Shown here piece after piece: positions 1-8,506 of a stretch of DNA of 64,000 bases. The notes below the pieces were generated by a model, which saw only the letters and a list, made by a program, of their open reading frames with translations, searched no databases and was not told where the DNA came from. Location of the stretch: assembly GCF_013205055.1 (NCBI RefSeq), contig NZ_JABMLF010000001.1, positions 186,001 to 250,000 on the forward strand, in the 5' to 3' direction. The stretch is from Rathayibacter sp. VKM Ac-2856 (GTDB lineage: Bacteria > Actinomycetota > Actinomycetes > Actinomycetales > Microbacteriaceae). Position numbers and translations under genes: made by a program. Each line of letters opens with the position of its first letter. Position 1 is the stretch's first letter.

Positions 1-396
1 GAGCTCCTCGCTGCCGGGCGGTGTCTCGAGGAGGAATCGCCCGTCGCCGCCGGACACGATCGGGTCGATGCGCGCCAGCCAGGCGAGCGCCTCCTCGGCG
101 AGCGACTCCGAGGTGTGTCCGAGTCGTGCCGCCGTCGACGCCGTCACGTACTCCCACGCCCCGTCCCGGTCGAGGACAGGGGCGACGGTCAGCCCGGACG
201 CATGCGGCACCAGGATCGGAGCGTCGGAGAGGACCGACCGGGCGAGCACCGCCGCCACGGCGCGGTCGTCCAGCACCAGCGGGAGGATCGGCACGGCGTC
301 GGCACCGACCCGCGCCCGCCCCGTGGCCGGGTCGGCGATCACGGCCACCGCATCCGCCGCGCCGCTCATGGGCCGGCGCCGGGAGAACAGTCCCAT
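1..396 (-). CDS. Hypothetical protein, N-terminal part (cut by window edge)
   Basis: An open reading frame on the minus strand starts at the ATG at 394-396 (MGLFSRRRPMSG...) and stays open to base 1, so the C-terminus lies outside the window. A purine-rich GAGGGGA sits about 8 bases upstream of this ATG and supports it over the internal ATG at 369. The 132 visible residues are alanine/valine-rich, with strings such as VLDDRAVAAVLARS and ETPPGSEEL. There is no signal peptide or membrane segment, so it is probably cytoplasmic. I do not recognise the family. Confidence 0.55.
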   Translation of the reverse strand, partial: MGLFSRRRPMSGAADAVAVIADPATGRARVGADAVPILPLVLDDRAVAAVLARSVLSDAPILVPHASGLTVAPVLDRDGAWEYVTASTAARLGHTSESLAEEALAWLARIDPIVSGGDGRFLLETPPGSEEL

Positions 397-718
397 CGTG
401 TCGCGATCCCCTCTCGAACATCCCGGGCGAGGAGGGACGCCTGGGCACCCTCGATACTCGCCGCTCCGTGAGCCTAGGCGCTGGGCGTGCCGGCTTCGAA
501 GCGGCACAGCTCGAGGGCGGGCCGGGCCGGCGTGAGTCGCGGCGATGGCGATGGTGCCGCGTGGGCGTCCGGGAGAGCTGGAGGAGAGCGACGTCCGGAC
601 GCCGATCCGGGACCCATCTGCGCGTCATAGGCAGCGCATCGGAGGCGCATAGGGACGACCGGCTGACTGGACTCCTTCGCTCGTCGGCCACCTGTCGGCC
701 CCGTCCACTGGAGTTCCT
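397..718. other. Intergenic region between divergent genes
   Basis: About 320 bases separate the minus-strand edge gene from the DUF4956 operon. It must contain both promoters. I see no clear -35/-10 pair, terminator or repeat. The only site I can point to is the GGAG at 710-713, ahead of the GTG at 719. Confidence 0.4.
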
Positions 719-1336
719 GTGCTCGCCCTCGCCACCATCGCCATCGACATCGTCGCCATCGCCCTGCTGACCTTCGGGATCTACTTCCCGCGCCACCGCC
801 GGAGGGACCTCGTCGCCGCGTTCCTCGGCGTGAACGTCGGCGTCCTCGCGGTCTCGCTCGTCCTCGCCTCCAGCACCGTCGGCGCGGGACTCGGGCTGGG
901 ACTGTTCGGAGTCCTCTCGATCATCCGGCTGCGCTCGGACGAGATCGAGCAGCACGAGGTCGCCTACTACTTCTCCGCTCTCGCCATCGGCCTCATCAGC
1001 GGCCTGGGCACCGCGCCGTCCGCGCTGACGGTCGGTCTGATCGCGCTGATCATCGCGGTCCTGTTCATCGCCGACCACCCGCGGCTGTTCCCGCGCACTC
1101 GTCAGCAGACGATCACCCTGGACAGCGCCTTCACCGACGAGGTCGCCCTGACCGAGCACCTGGCCGCGCTGCTCGGCGGCCGCATCCGGTCGGTGCAGGT
1201 CCGTCAGCTGGATCTCGTCAACGACACCACGCAGGCCGACGTCCGCTTCGACGTCGCGGAGCGACGCTCCCGCGGCGGGCAGCACGACGTGCTCGCCCCG
1301 GTCACCTCCGCCGTCGGCGTCCCGGCCTCGCGATGA
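719..1336 (+). CDS. DUF4956 domain-containing membrane protein
   Basis: A 205-residue membrane protein with about four hydrophobic helices in the first 125 residues, followed by a soluble C-terminal tail (from about LDSAFTDEVALTEHL). The core LGLFGVLSIIRLRSDEIE is the typical DUF4956 signature. The GTG start at 719 has a GGAG five bases upstream, and the stop overlaps the start of the VTC gene as ATGA. DUF4956 proteins commonly sit beside VTC-domain polyphosphate polymerases and CotH-like or beta-helix surface proteins; that arrangement is seen here. The molecular function is unknown; a membrane partner of the polymerase is an inference. Confidence 0.85.
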   Translation: MLALATIAIDIVAIALLTFGIYFPRHRRRDLVAAFLGVNVGVLAVSLVLASSTVGAGLGLGLFGVLSIIRLRSDEIEQHEVAYYFSALAIGLISGLGTAPSALTVGLIALIIAVLFIADHPRLFPRTRQQTITLDSAFTDEVALTEHLAALLGGRIRSVQVRQLDLVNDTTQADVRFDVAERRSRGGQHDVLAPVTSAVGVPASR

Positions 1337-2130
1337 CCGCCGTGACGACGTCGCGTCTGCAGTCGTTCGCCCCGATCAGCCTCCCCGAGCTCGTCGACCA
1401 GGCGTCCCTCCAGACCCGCATCGACCGCAAGTACCTCATCCCCGCGGGCGGCCTGGACGCCGTGCTCTCCCGACTGGACGACCGCACGCGGGTGCTCGAG
1501 ATCGACGGACGCCGCGACTGCGACTACGAGTCGGTCTACTTCGACACTCCGCAGCTGGACAGCTACCACCTCGCCGTGCGCGGCCGGAGGCGGCGCTTCA
1601 AGATCCGCACCCGCACCTACCTCGACTCCGCGACCAGCTACCTCGAGGTGAAGACGCGCGGATCCCGCAGCAGCACCGTCAAGGAGCGGATCGACCACCC
1701 GGCAGGCCGGCGTGACGAGCTCACCGCGGAGGGTCTCGCCTACATCGACGAGACCCTCGCTGCGACCGGCATCGCCCTGGACTCCCGAGAACTCGCCCCG
1801 GTGCTGTCCACCGAGTACGCCCGGACGACGCTCCTCCTCCCCGGATCCGCCACCCGAGCCACGATCGACACCCGCCTCGTCTGGCGGCTGCGCAGTGCGC
1901 CGGCCCGAGTGCTGGACCGACCGGCCGTGGTCGTCGTCGAGACCAAGTCGGCCTCCCGCCCGTCCGAGGTCGACCGCGCGCTCTGGGCCGAAGGCCACCG
2001 CCCCGTCTCTCTCTCGAAGTACGGGACCGGGATGGCCGCGTTCCGCTCCGAGCTCCCCGCCAACAAGTGGACCCGCACCCTCGACCGTCATTTCGACCGG
2101 GCCCCCGCCCGAGTCGTCTCTCCCCGATAG
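1333..2130 (+). CDS. Polyphosphate polymerase (VTC/CYTH-like) domain protein
   Basis: A 265-residue protein with the VTC-domain pattern: RTRIDRKYLIP-like motif near residues 29-37, YFDTPQLD, the basic RGRRRRFKIRTRTY stretch, LEVKTRGSRSSTVKERI and a late VVVVETKS strand. The alternating Arg/Lys/Glu residues line the tunnel of triphosphate-tunnel enzymes, which in yeast Vtc4 makes polyphosphate from ATP. No membrane segment is visible. It overlaps the upstream DUF4956 gene by four bases and is followed after 7 bases by a lipoprotein gene, so the three are probably one transcript. Whether the bacterial enzyme makes polyphosphate is inferred from the family. Confidence 0.85.
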   Translation: MTAVTTSRLQSFAPISLPELVDQASLQTRIDRKYLIPAGGLDAVLSRLDDRTRVLEIDGRRDCDYESVYFDTPQLDSYHLAVRGRRRRFKIRTRTYLDSATSYLEVKTRGSRSSTVKERIDHPAGRRDELTAEGLAYIDETLAATGIALDSRELAPVLSTEYARTTLLLPGSATRATIDTRLVWRLRSAPARVLDRPAVVVVETKSASRPSEVDRALWAEGHRPVSLSKYGTGMAAFRSELPANKWTRTLDRHFDRAPARVVSPR

Positions 2131-2137
2131 GACCACC

Positions 2138-3973
2138 ATGCACAACCGCTCCCGCCCGCTGTCCGTCCTCGCCGTCCTGAGTCTCACCGGCGCTCTCCTC
2201 ACCGGCTGCACCGCCGCCGAGGTCGCCGGCTCCGCCTTCGGCACCACGACCGACTCGAGCTCCACCGCCCCGGCCGACACGAGCACCGCCGACACGAGCA
2301 CCGACGACACGAGCACCGACGACGCGGACGCGGGCACCACCGTCGAGGCCGTCGGCACCACCCTCGACTCCACCGCCACGCAGATCCTCGCGGCGAACAC
2401 CGCGGTGCACGCCACCGACCAGGCCGCCGACGCCGCCTCGACGAGCATCACCCTCTCCGGCGACAGCGCCGCGGCGGACGGGGACGCCGTGCGCGTGGAC
2501 GGCTCCACCGTCACCATCACCGACGCCGGCACCTACGTCCTCAGCGGCACCCTCGCCGACGGGCAGGTCGTGGTGGACACCACCGCCGAGGGAACGGTGC
2601 GGCTCGTGCTCGACGGCGTCGACATCACGAGCTCCACCGGTTCCGCGATCACGGTCACCGCCGCCTCCGACGTCGTCGTCGACCTCGCCACCGGGTCGAC
2701 GAGCACCCTCAGCGACACCGCCTCCTACGCCGAGGACGCGGAGTCGAACGCCGCGCTCTACAGCGCCGCCGATCTCACCCTCACGGGCGAGGGCTCGCTC
2801 GAGGTGCACGGCAACGGCAACGACGGCATCACCGGCAAGGACGGCCTCGTCATCCTCTCCGGCACCATCACCGTCGACGCCGCCGACGACGGCATCCGCG
2901 GCAAGGACTACCTCGTCGTCCGGGGCGGCACCCTCGCCGTCACCGCCGGCGGCGACGGACTCACCTCCGACAACGAGGAGGACGCCACCGCGGGCTTCGT
3001 CTCGATCACCGGCGGCGACATCACCGTCGACGCGCAGGGCGACGCCGTGGTCGCGGTCACGGACATCGTCGTCACCGGGGGAGACCTCGACCTCACCGCG
3101 GGCGGGGGGAGCGGCGCGCAGCTCGCGACCGACGCCTCCGCCAAGGGGCTCAAGGCCGGGATCGTCGTCGACCTCGAGGGCGGCGACGTGACCATCGACT
3201 CCGCCGACGACGCCGTGCACTCCGACACCTGGGTGCACACCACCGCGGGGACCCTGACGCTCGCCACGGGCGACGACGGCGTCCACGCCGACTCGGCCCT
3301 GCTCCTCGACGGCGCGGACATCGTCGTGACCGACTCGGTCGAGGGGATCGAGAGCGCCGACATCCGGATCACCGACGGCGACGTCTCCGTCGTCTCCAGC
3401 GACGACGGCCTGAACGCCTCCGGCGGAACGGGCACCGATTCCGACGGCGTCGCGACCGGAACCACCGGCGGCGGCATGGGCGGCGGCGAGGGCGACGACG
3501 GCTCCGTGATCACTCTCAGCGGCGGCACCGTCACCATCGACGCCGAGGGAGACGGCTTCGACTCCAACGGCAGTGCGACGATCAGCGGCGGCAGCCTCGT
3601 CGTGAACGGCCCCGAGCAGAGCGGCAACGGCGCTCTCGACGTCAACGGCACCCTCGTCGTCACCGGCGGAGAGGTGCTCGCCACCGGCAGCGCCGGGATG
3701 ATGGTCTCGCCCGACGCGTCCTCGACCCAGGGCTGGATCTCCGCCGCCCTCAGCAGCACCCTCCCGGCGGGCTCCGAGGTGACGATCACCGACGCGGCCG
3801 GCACCACCGTCACGACGTTCACGACGTCGAAGACGATCGCGGGCGTCGTCTCCGCCGGCTCGGAGATCACCTCGGGCGAGAGCTACACCCTGACCGCCGA
3901 CGGCACGACCCTCGCCACCGTCACCGCGGGCACGGCTGCCGCCGGAGGTGGCGGCATGCGGGGCGGCCGCTGA
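2138..3973 (+). CDS. Carbohydrate-binding (Cthe_2159-type) beta-helix lipoprotein
   Basis: A 611-residue lipoprotein. Met at 2138 begins a signal peptide with lipobox LTGC near residue 24, followed by a Ser/Thr/Asp-rich linker with repeated TSTDD units. From about residue 105 it shows repeated short strands (ITLSGD, VTITDAG, LTGEGSLEVHGNGNDGITGKDGL, ITVDAADDGIRGKD) typical of the right-handed parallel beta-helix DUF4353/Cthe_2159 family, which includes a polygalacturonate-binding protein. A Gly-rich tail (GGGMGGGEG, GGGGMRGGR) ends the protein. Third gene of the DUF4956-VTC operon. Likely cell-surface; the ligand is unknown. Confidence 0.8.
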   Translation: MHNRSRPLSVLAVLSLTGALLTGCTAAEVAGSAFGTTTDSSSTAPADTSTADTSTDDTSTDDADAGTTVEAVGTTLDSTATQILAANTAVHATDQAADAASTSITLSGDSAAADGDAVRVDGSTVTITDAGTYVLSGTLADGQVVVDTTAEGTVRLVLDGVDITSSTGSAITVTAASDVVVDLATGSTSTLSDTASYAEDAESNAALYSAADLTLTGEGSLEVHGNGNDGITGKDGLVILSGTITVDAADDGIRGKDYLVVRGGTLAVTAGGDGLTSDNEEDATAGFVSITGGDITVDAQGDAVVAVTDIVVTGGDLDLTAGGGSGAQLATDASAKGLKAGIVVDLEGGDVTIDSADDAVHSDTWVHTTAGTLTLATGDDGVHADSALLLDGADIVVTDSVEGIESADIRITDGDVSVVSSDDGLNASGGTGTDSDGVATGTTGGGMGGGEGDDGSVITLSGGTVTIDAEGDGFDSNGSATISGGSLVVNGPEQSGNGALDVNGTLVVTGGEVLATGSAGMMVSPDASSTQGWISAALSSTLPAGSEVTITDAAGTTVTTFTTSKTIAGVVSAGSEITSGESYTLTADGTTLATVTAGTAAAGGGGMRGGR

Positions 3974-4024
3974 CCCTCGAGAATCCGCACCGCTCGAGGG
4001 CCGGCCGAAAATTCTTCGGGCCGG
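3974..4024. terminator. Tandem hairpins after the VTC operon
   Basis: A perfect 8-base inverted repeat CCCTCGAG/CTCGAGGG (3974-3981 and 3993-4000) begins directly after the stop codon. It is followed by a second GC-rich hairpin with one bulged base (CCGGCCGAA/TTCGGGCCGG, 4001-4024). No T-run follows, which is common in high-GC actinobacteria. Confidence 0.5.
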
Positions 4025-4156
4025 GTGTCGATTCGGCTCGCGCCGTCGACCCTGAGGCGGGAAGGTCGCGAGACCCTCGCGCAGGCCGTCTCGCCGCTCG
4101 GCCTCGGCGCCGTCGGCCTCCGGGCGGCGATCGCGGAGTGCCGCGCGATCGCCGTC

Positions 4157-4395
4157 TCAGGCGGGTGCCGGTGGCGACGACGGGTGCGCCGGGGGAGCCG
4201 GCCCGGAGCGCCTTGGTTCCCACTCCGTGGCGGGTGGCGAGGTGGTCGAGTCCCACACGCCGCACGTCGTCGAGGTCGCGCACGCCCGCGTCCTCGAGCG
4301 CACGGGTGGCCGGGGCGCCGAGGGCGGGGAGCGGTTCGGTCGGTTCCCTGGGTCCGACACGAGGAACTCCGCCGCCGTCCCGGCAGTCGAACGTT
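4157..4395 (-). pseudogene. Possible remnant of a small helix-hairpin-helix protein
   Basis: On the minus strand one frame reads LPALGAPATRALEDAGV...DLDDVRRVGLDHLATRHGVGTKALRA (approximately 4331 down to 4200), a convincing helix-hairpin-helix pattern (LGAPATRALEDAG then HGVGTKAL). The frame has a TGA about 30 codons upstream and no ATG/GTG between it and the motif. Downstream the reading breaks into low-complexity Arg/Pro sequence, while another frame ends at 4157. I read this as a decayed or frameshifted gene; a sequencing error is possible. The remaining bases of the 3974-4473 gap show nothing else. Confidence 0.3.
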
Positions 4396-4473
4396 CATCG
4401 ACCCGAACGCGTTGAGGCCGTGGCGGCGCAGGGTCCGAGTCTCCTCGCGAGGGTTCCCGCAGGGGATCGCAGG

Positions 4474-4776
4474 TCAGCTCCGGAGCGGAGAGCCTGCGAC
4501 GTCGAAGCGGAAGCCGCCGAAGGCGCCGCTGAGCAGCGGGCGCGCTGTGGCGATCGCGGCCTGGACCTGCGGGAGTGCGAGGGAGGCCCTGTGCGCCTCG
4601 GCGCTCTCCCACAGCTCGACGACGAAGACGGTGTCGGGCTGCTCGTCGTCGACCCCGACCTCGTAGAGCAGACAGCCGGCGTCGACCAGGCCCGCGTTGT
4701 GCTCGGTCAGGACGGCGACGAGCTCGTCGCGCTTGCCGGGTGCGGCCCCCAGGGTGCCGACGTTCGCGAAGGTCAT
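4474..4776 (-). CDS. Putative quinol monooxygenase (ABM-domain, YgiN-like)
   Basis: A 100-residue protein starting MTFANVGTLGAAPGKRDEL. The pattern (GKRDELVAVL, CLLYEVGVDDEQPDTVFVVELWESAEAHRASL) is that of the dimeric ferredoxin-like antibiotic-biosynthesis-monooxygenase fold. Such small proteins oxidise quinol-like substrates without a cofactor or bind small metabolites. An upstream ATG at 4812 would add an Arg-rich extension (MRRRVPRRYPRG) not expected in the family, so 4776 is preferred although neither start has a strong ribosome-binding site. It lies downstream of the MFS exporter on the same strand, separated by 135 bases. Confidence 0.75.
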   Translation of the reverse strand: MTFANVGTLGAAPGKRDELVAVLTEHNAGLVDAGCLLYEVGVDDEQPDTVFVVELWESAEAHRASLALPQVQAAIATARPLLSGAFGGFRFDVAGSPLRS

Positions 4777-4911
4777 GCCGCGAGGGTATCGCCGCGGGAC
4801 CCGGCGGCGCATGATCGTCTCGACCGCCGAGGAGCGAGCGGGATGGCGGATGGGGGAGTGGCGGCCGGCCGTGGTCGGAGGAACGACCGGGCGCGGTCCC
4901 GGCCGCCGGCG

Positions 4912-6396
4912 TCACTGCGCGGCGCGGGCGCCCTCGTCCGGCGCCGGCTCCTCCGTGACCCGCGAGTCGGTGAGGGAGAGCGAGCCGATCGTCGCGATCG
5001 CGCCGACGAGGACCGCGACGGCGAGGTAGACGATCCGCTCGCCGGCGAAGAAGGACTGCACGAGGTCGGAGCTCCACGCGCCCGACGGCAGCGTCTTCGT
5101 GACCAGGGCGGCGATCAGGGTGCCGACGACGGCCGTGCCGATGCTGGTGCCGACCTCCTGCGAGGTGTCGTTGAGGGCGGCGCCGATCGAGGTGCGGTTC
5201 TCGTCCATCGCCTCGATGAGGGCGACCGCGCAGATGGTCATGATCGTCCGCAGGCCGATCGTGAGGAGCACCATCATCGCGGCGATCGCGAGGTAGCCGT
5301 GGTCGACGGCCCAGGTCATGCCGAGCAGCGAGCCGACGAGCAGCCCGGTGCCGACGAGGCAGGCGAGGCGGTGGCCGAGCCGGGAGGCGAGCCGCTCGGC
5401 GATCGGCGTCGCGGCGATCATGGTGACGATGATCGGCAGGTTCGCGATCCCGGCCTGCATCGGGCTCCAGCCGTACGCGTACTGGAAGTGCAGGATCAGG
5501 CCGAAGAGGACGCTGGCGAAGGCGATCGAGGCGGCCAGCTGCGTGAGGGCCGCGCCTCGCACGGGGCCGGTGCGGAAGAGCGCGAGGTCGATCATCGGCG
5601 AGGCCGCGCGCCGCTCCCGGAGGACGAAGCCGACGATCGCGGCGACCGTGCCGACGGCGCAGGCGAGGGTGGCGAGCGAGAGCCAGCCCTCCTGCACGCC
5701 GCTGGTGAGGGTGTAGCAGCCGAGCCCGATGGCCGCGACGGTGAGGGCGGCGCCGGGGAGGTCGAGCCGCTCGGAGGTGAGGTCGGCGCGCCGGTCGGCC
5801 TGCACGCCGAACCGGACGCCGATCCAGGCGAGGAGCGCGATCGGCGCGTTGACGATCAGGAGCCACTGCCAGCTGAGGTGGCTGAGGACCGAGCCGCCCA
5901 GGATCGGGCCGAGGACGAATCCGGACATGCCGACGATCATCACGATCGTGATCGAGCGCATGCGCAGCTTCGCGTCGTCGAAGAGGCGGAAGATCAGCGA
6001 CATCGTGACCGGCGCCATGGCCGCCGCGGCGCCTCCGAGCAGCGCCCGCAGGACGATGAGCTGGCCGATGTCGCTCACGAGGACGACGGCGAGGCTGATC
6101 AGGCCGAAGGCCGCGAGGCCGCTCAGCAGCACGCGGCGGCGGCCGAAGCGGTCGGCGGCCGAGCCGGCGATCAGCAGCAGTCCGCCGAAGGTGAGGGAGT
6201 AGGCGCCCGTCACCCACTGCAGCCCGGCCGTGCCGCTGTCGAGCGATCGGCCGATGGTGGGCAGGGCGATGGAGAGCAGCGTGTTGTCGACCATCTCGAC
6301 GAAGAAGGCCAGGCAGAGCGCGGCCAGGGGGAGTGCGGCGGAGCGCAGCGAGGTGTGGGCGGGGGGCGTGGCGGGGGTGACGGCGATCGTGCTCAT
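4912..6396 (-). CDS. MFS multidrug transporter, DHA2 (14-TM) family
   Basis: A 494-residue integral membrane protein with about 14 hydrophobic helices. MVDNTLLSIALPTI in helix 1 matches motif D1 of the DHA2 (EmrB/QacA) drug:proton antiporters, and GSAADRFGRRRVLL matches the loop 2-3 MFS motif A. The start ATG at 6396 has GAGAGG seven bases upstream. It is transcribed away from an adjacent TetR gene across a 60-base operator region, the classic layout for a TetR-repressed efflux pump. Substrate unknown. Confidence 0.88.
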   Translation of the reverse strand: MSTIAVTPATPPAHTSLRSAALPLAALCLAFFVEMVDNTLLSIALPTIGRSLDSGTAGLQWVTGAYSLTFGGLLLIAGSAADRFGRRRVLLSGLAAFGLISLAVVLVSDIGQLIVLRALLGGAAAAMAPVTMSLIFRLFDDAKLRMRSITIVMIVGMSGFVLGPILGGSVLSHLSWQWLLIVNAPIALLAWIGVRFGVQADRRADLTSERLDLPGAALTVAAIGLGCYTLTSGVQEGWLSLATLACAVGTVAAIVGFVLRERRAASPMIDLALFRTGPVRGAALTQLAASIAFASVLFGLILHFQYAYGWSPMQAGIANLPIIVTMIAATPIAERLASRLGHRLACLVGTGLLVGSLLGMTWAVDHGYLAIAAMMVLLTIGLRTIMTICAVALIEAMDENRTSIGAALNDTSQEVGTSIGTAVVGTLIAALVTKTLPSGAWSSDLVQSFFAGERIVYLAVAVLVGAIATIGSLSLTDSRVTEEPAPDEGARAAQ

Positions 6397-6410
6397 GGCG
6401 GACCTCTCAA

Positions 6411-6463
6411 TCGAACGCCGTACGAGTATCGGACGGCGTTCGACAACATAGAACCATGTTCGA
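6411..6463. promoter_or_regulatory. Divergent operator for the TetR-type repressor
   Basis: A perfect 11-base inverted repeat TCGAACGCCGT/ACGGCGTTCGA occupies 6411-6421 and 6433-6443, with an 11-base spacer. Further half-sites follow: TAGAAC (6449-6454) and GTTCGA (6458-6463), together forming GAACCATGTTC. The repeats fill the space between the MFS and TetR start codons and overlap the most upstream possible TetR start. Binding of the neighbouring TetR protein is inferred. Confidence 0.65.
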
Positions 6464-7220
6464 TAAGATGCAACACATGCCTGCAGATCGATCCGAGAAG
6501 CCCGCGCGCACCGCCGCGGCGACCGCCCGGCCGCGGGGTCGCCAGCGGGCGTCGCACTCGCTCGACGCGGTGCTGGCCGAGGCGATCGCGATCCTCGACG
6601 ATTCGGGGGAGCCGGCGCTGACCTTCCGGGCGCTGGCGGCGCGGCTCGGCGGGGGAGTCGCGAGCATCTACTGGTACGTCTCGAGCCGCGACGAGCTGCT
6701 CGACCTGGCGACCGAGGAGGTGATGGGCCGGGTCCTCGAGGAGAGCGAGCCGCTCACGCACGGACCCGATCCGGTGGCGAATCTGCGCGCCCTGGCCCTG
6801 GCGCTGTTCGACGAGTTCGTCCGACGGCCGTGGTTCGGCCAGTTCATGCTCCGCAACAACGGCCTGCAGCCGAACTCGATGGCGATGCACGAGCGGATCG
6901 GCCAGCAGCTGATGCGGCTGGAGCTGACGCCGCGGCAGCGCTTCCACGCGGCGTCGTCGATCGTGAGCTACGTGGTCGGTGTCGCGATCGACCTCGCGCA
7001 GCCGCCGCCCAAGGAGTTCCTCGACAGCGGACTCGATCGCATGGAGTTCCTGGCGCAGTTCGCCGACCGCTGGCGTGCGCTCGACCCCGAGGAGTTCCCG
7101 TTCGCGCACCAGGTCGCGGACGAGATGGCGACGCACGACGACCTCGACGTCTTCCGCTCGGGGCTCGACCTGCTGCTCGACGGACTGCGGCTGCAGGCAG
7201 GGCTCGGGCCGTCGGTCTGA
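6456..7220 (+). CDS. TetR/AcrR family transcriptional repressor
   Basis: A 254-residue regulator. After a basic N-terminus (ARPRGRQRASHS) comes a TetR helix-turn-helix: LAEAIAILDDSGEPALTFRALAARLGGGVASIYWYVSSRDELLDL. The C-terminal part (from about residue 95) is a helical ligand-binding domain of the tetracycline-repressor C-terminal type. Start alternatives are ATGs at 6456, 6468 and 6477; none has a good ribosome-binding site. Starting at 6477 (MPADRS) would keep the operator half-site out of the coding region. It is divergent from the DHA2 exporter and likely represses both. Confidence 0.85.
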   Translation: MFDKMQHMPADRSEKPARTAAATARPRGRQRASHSLDAVLAEAIAILDDSGEPALTFRALAARLGGGVASIYWYVSSRDELLDLATEEVMGRVLEESEPLTHGPDPVANLRALALALFDEFVRRPWFGQFMLRNNGLQPNSMAMHERIGQQLMRLELTPRQRFHAASSIVSYVVGVAIDLAQPPPKEFLDSGLDRMEFLAQFADRWRALDPEEFPFAHQVADEMATHDDLDVFRSGLDLLLDGLRLQAGLGPSV

Positions 7221-7248
7221 CCGCTACTGCGCTTGCGGGCGATATCCG

Positions 7249-7262
7249 ATAATGCACATTAT
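7249..7262. promoter_or_regulatory. Short perfect palindrome ATAATG-CA-CATTAT
   Basis: A 14-base palindrome in the 100-base gap between the convergent TetR gene and the enolase-superfamily gene. It is AT-rich in an otherwise GC-rich setting. It may be a protein-binding site or a weak terminator; no function can be assigned. Confidence 0.25.
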
Positions 7263-7320
7263 GTCAGCTCGGCGGCCGCAAGCCCCTCCTCGTTGTGCCA
7301 CTTCCACGCAGGTCGGGGGT

Positions 7321-8457
7321 TCAGGGAGCGAGCTGGAGTCCGGCCCTGGGCGACCGCACATGAGGACCCGCCGCCGTCAGCCAGGTCGCGGAGCGCTGGT
7401 CTGCGACGATCGCGGCTTCGTCGATCTCGAGGCCGGCACCGGGTCGGTCGCCGAGCACGATGCCTCCGTCGATGAACTGCTGGTCGATGGAGACGCCGAA
7501 CGGCTGGCCGAAGTCTTGCACTTCAGCGGTGAGGTGGTTGGGCACGGCGGCGGCGGCGTTCGCCACGATGGCGTTCGCGCTGAGCCCGATAGGACTGACC
7601 GGCAGGTCACGGCTGTGTGCGGCGACCGCGACTCGGAGGAAGTGGGTGACGCCCCAGACGCTCGCCGCTTGCACGATGTCCACGCCCTTCGCGTCAAGAA
7701 GAGGGCGGTACTGCTCGAGTCCAGTGAGGTTCTCGCCCGTGGCGACAGCGGCGCGGACGGAGGACGACAGTCGGGCATGCCCCACGGCATCCCAGCGGCG
7801 GATCGGCTCCTCGATCCAGGTGAGATCGAGCTGCTCCTCCAATCGTGAGACGTACCTCACCGCCTGCTTCACGTTCCACGACTCGTTCGCATCGAGCATG
7901 AGGCCGGGCTCCGGAGAGTTGCGCTGAAGCGCATCCTCCATGATGCGCAGGCGGCGCAGGTCCGCGTCGAAGTCGCGACCGCCCTTGAGCTTGCCGCTGG
8001 CGTAGCCGCGGTCGACGGCGTCGCAGTAGAACGACGCGAGCTGGTCGTCGCTGAGAGCGATGTCGAGAGCCGACGCGTAGCCCGCCACGAAGCGGTCGGA
8101 GCCGCCGAGCAACCGCCAGAGCGGCTCGCCCGCAAGCTTGGCCTTGATGTCCCACAGTGCCGTGTCGAGGGTGCCGATGCCGCCGAAGGTTGCGCCCGCG
8201 TGGCCGGCCTTGAACACGCGAGCGAGCATGCGGTCGTAGAGGCTCGAGACGGCGCGAGGATCTTGACCCTCGAGCGCAGGAAAGAGCTTGTCGATGTCCT
8301 GGTGCGAGCCCATCCCGATACCGGTGACGCCGACATCGGTCTCGACGAGGACCAGCGGCACGCTCGTGATGCCCGAGGCGATGAAGCCGTTCACGTCCCC
8401 GATCGGGCGGCCCCAGTCGTGGTAGGTCGTCAGAAGGCGGTAGCCGGTGATCTTCAT
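7321..8457 (-). CDS. Mandelate racemase/muconate lactonizing enzyme family protein
   Basis: A 378-residue enolase-superfamily enzyme. MKITGYR at 8457 follows GAGGGAAG, so upstream ATGs are rejected. N-terminal capping domain, then a TIM barrel with K156-L-K158, metal ligands D189 (LMLDANESW), E216 (WIEEP) and E242 (ATGEN). The His-Asp dyad of mandelate racemase and sugar-acid dehydratases appears to be missing: the usual Asp after DIVQ is Ala, and the usual His in the P-H-x position is Ile290 (SPIG). It is divergent from the GntR gene and next to a sugar-acid importer and a KDPG-type aldolase, so it probably acts on a sugar acid or lactone. The exact reaction is uncertain. Confidence 0.8.
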   Translation of the reverse strand: MKITGYRLLTTYHDWGRPIGDVNGFIASGITSVPLVLVETDVGVTGIGMGSHQDIDKLFPALEGQDPRAVSSLYDRMLARVFKAGHAGATFGGIGTLDTALWDIKAKLAGEPLWRLLGGSDRFVAGYASALDIALSDDQLASFYCDAVDRGYASGKLKGGRDFDADLRRLRIMEDALQRNSPEPGLMLDANESWNVKQAVRYVSRLEEQLDLTWIEEPIRRWDAVGHARLSSSVRAAVATGENLTGLEQYRPLLDAKGVDIVQAASVWGVTHFLRVAVAAHSRDLPVSPIGLSANAIVANAAAAVPNHLTAEVQDFGQPFGVSIDQQFIDGGIVLGDRPGAGLEIDEAAIVADQRSATWLTAAGPHVRSPRAGLQLAP

Positions 8458-8506
8458 ATCTTCCCTCACGGTCATCAGCGCCGATGCGGCCCCTGAGTAA
8501 TAAACA

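Noticed and set aside
4138-6621. 827-codon plus-strand frame opposite the DHA2 exporter
   Set aside because: Asp/Arg/Gly-rich antisense shadow of a clear 14-helix transporter gene.
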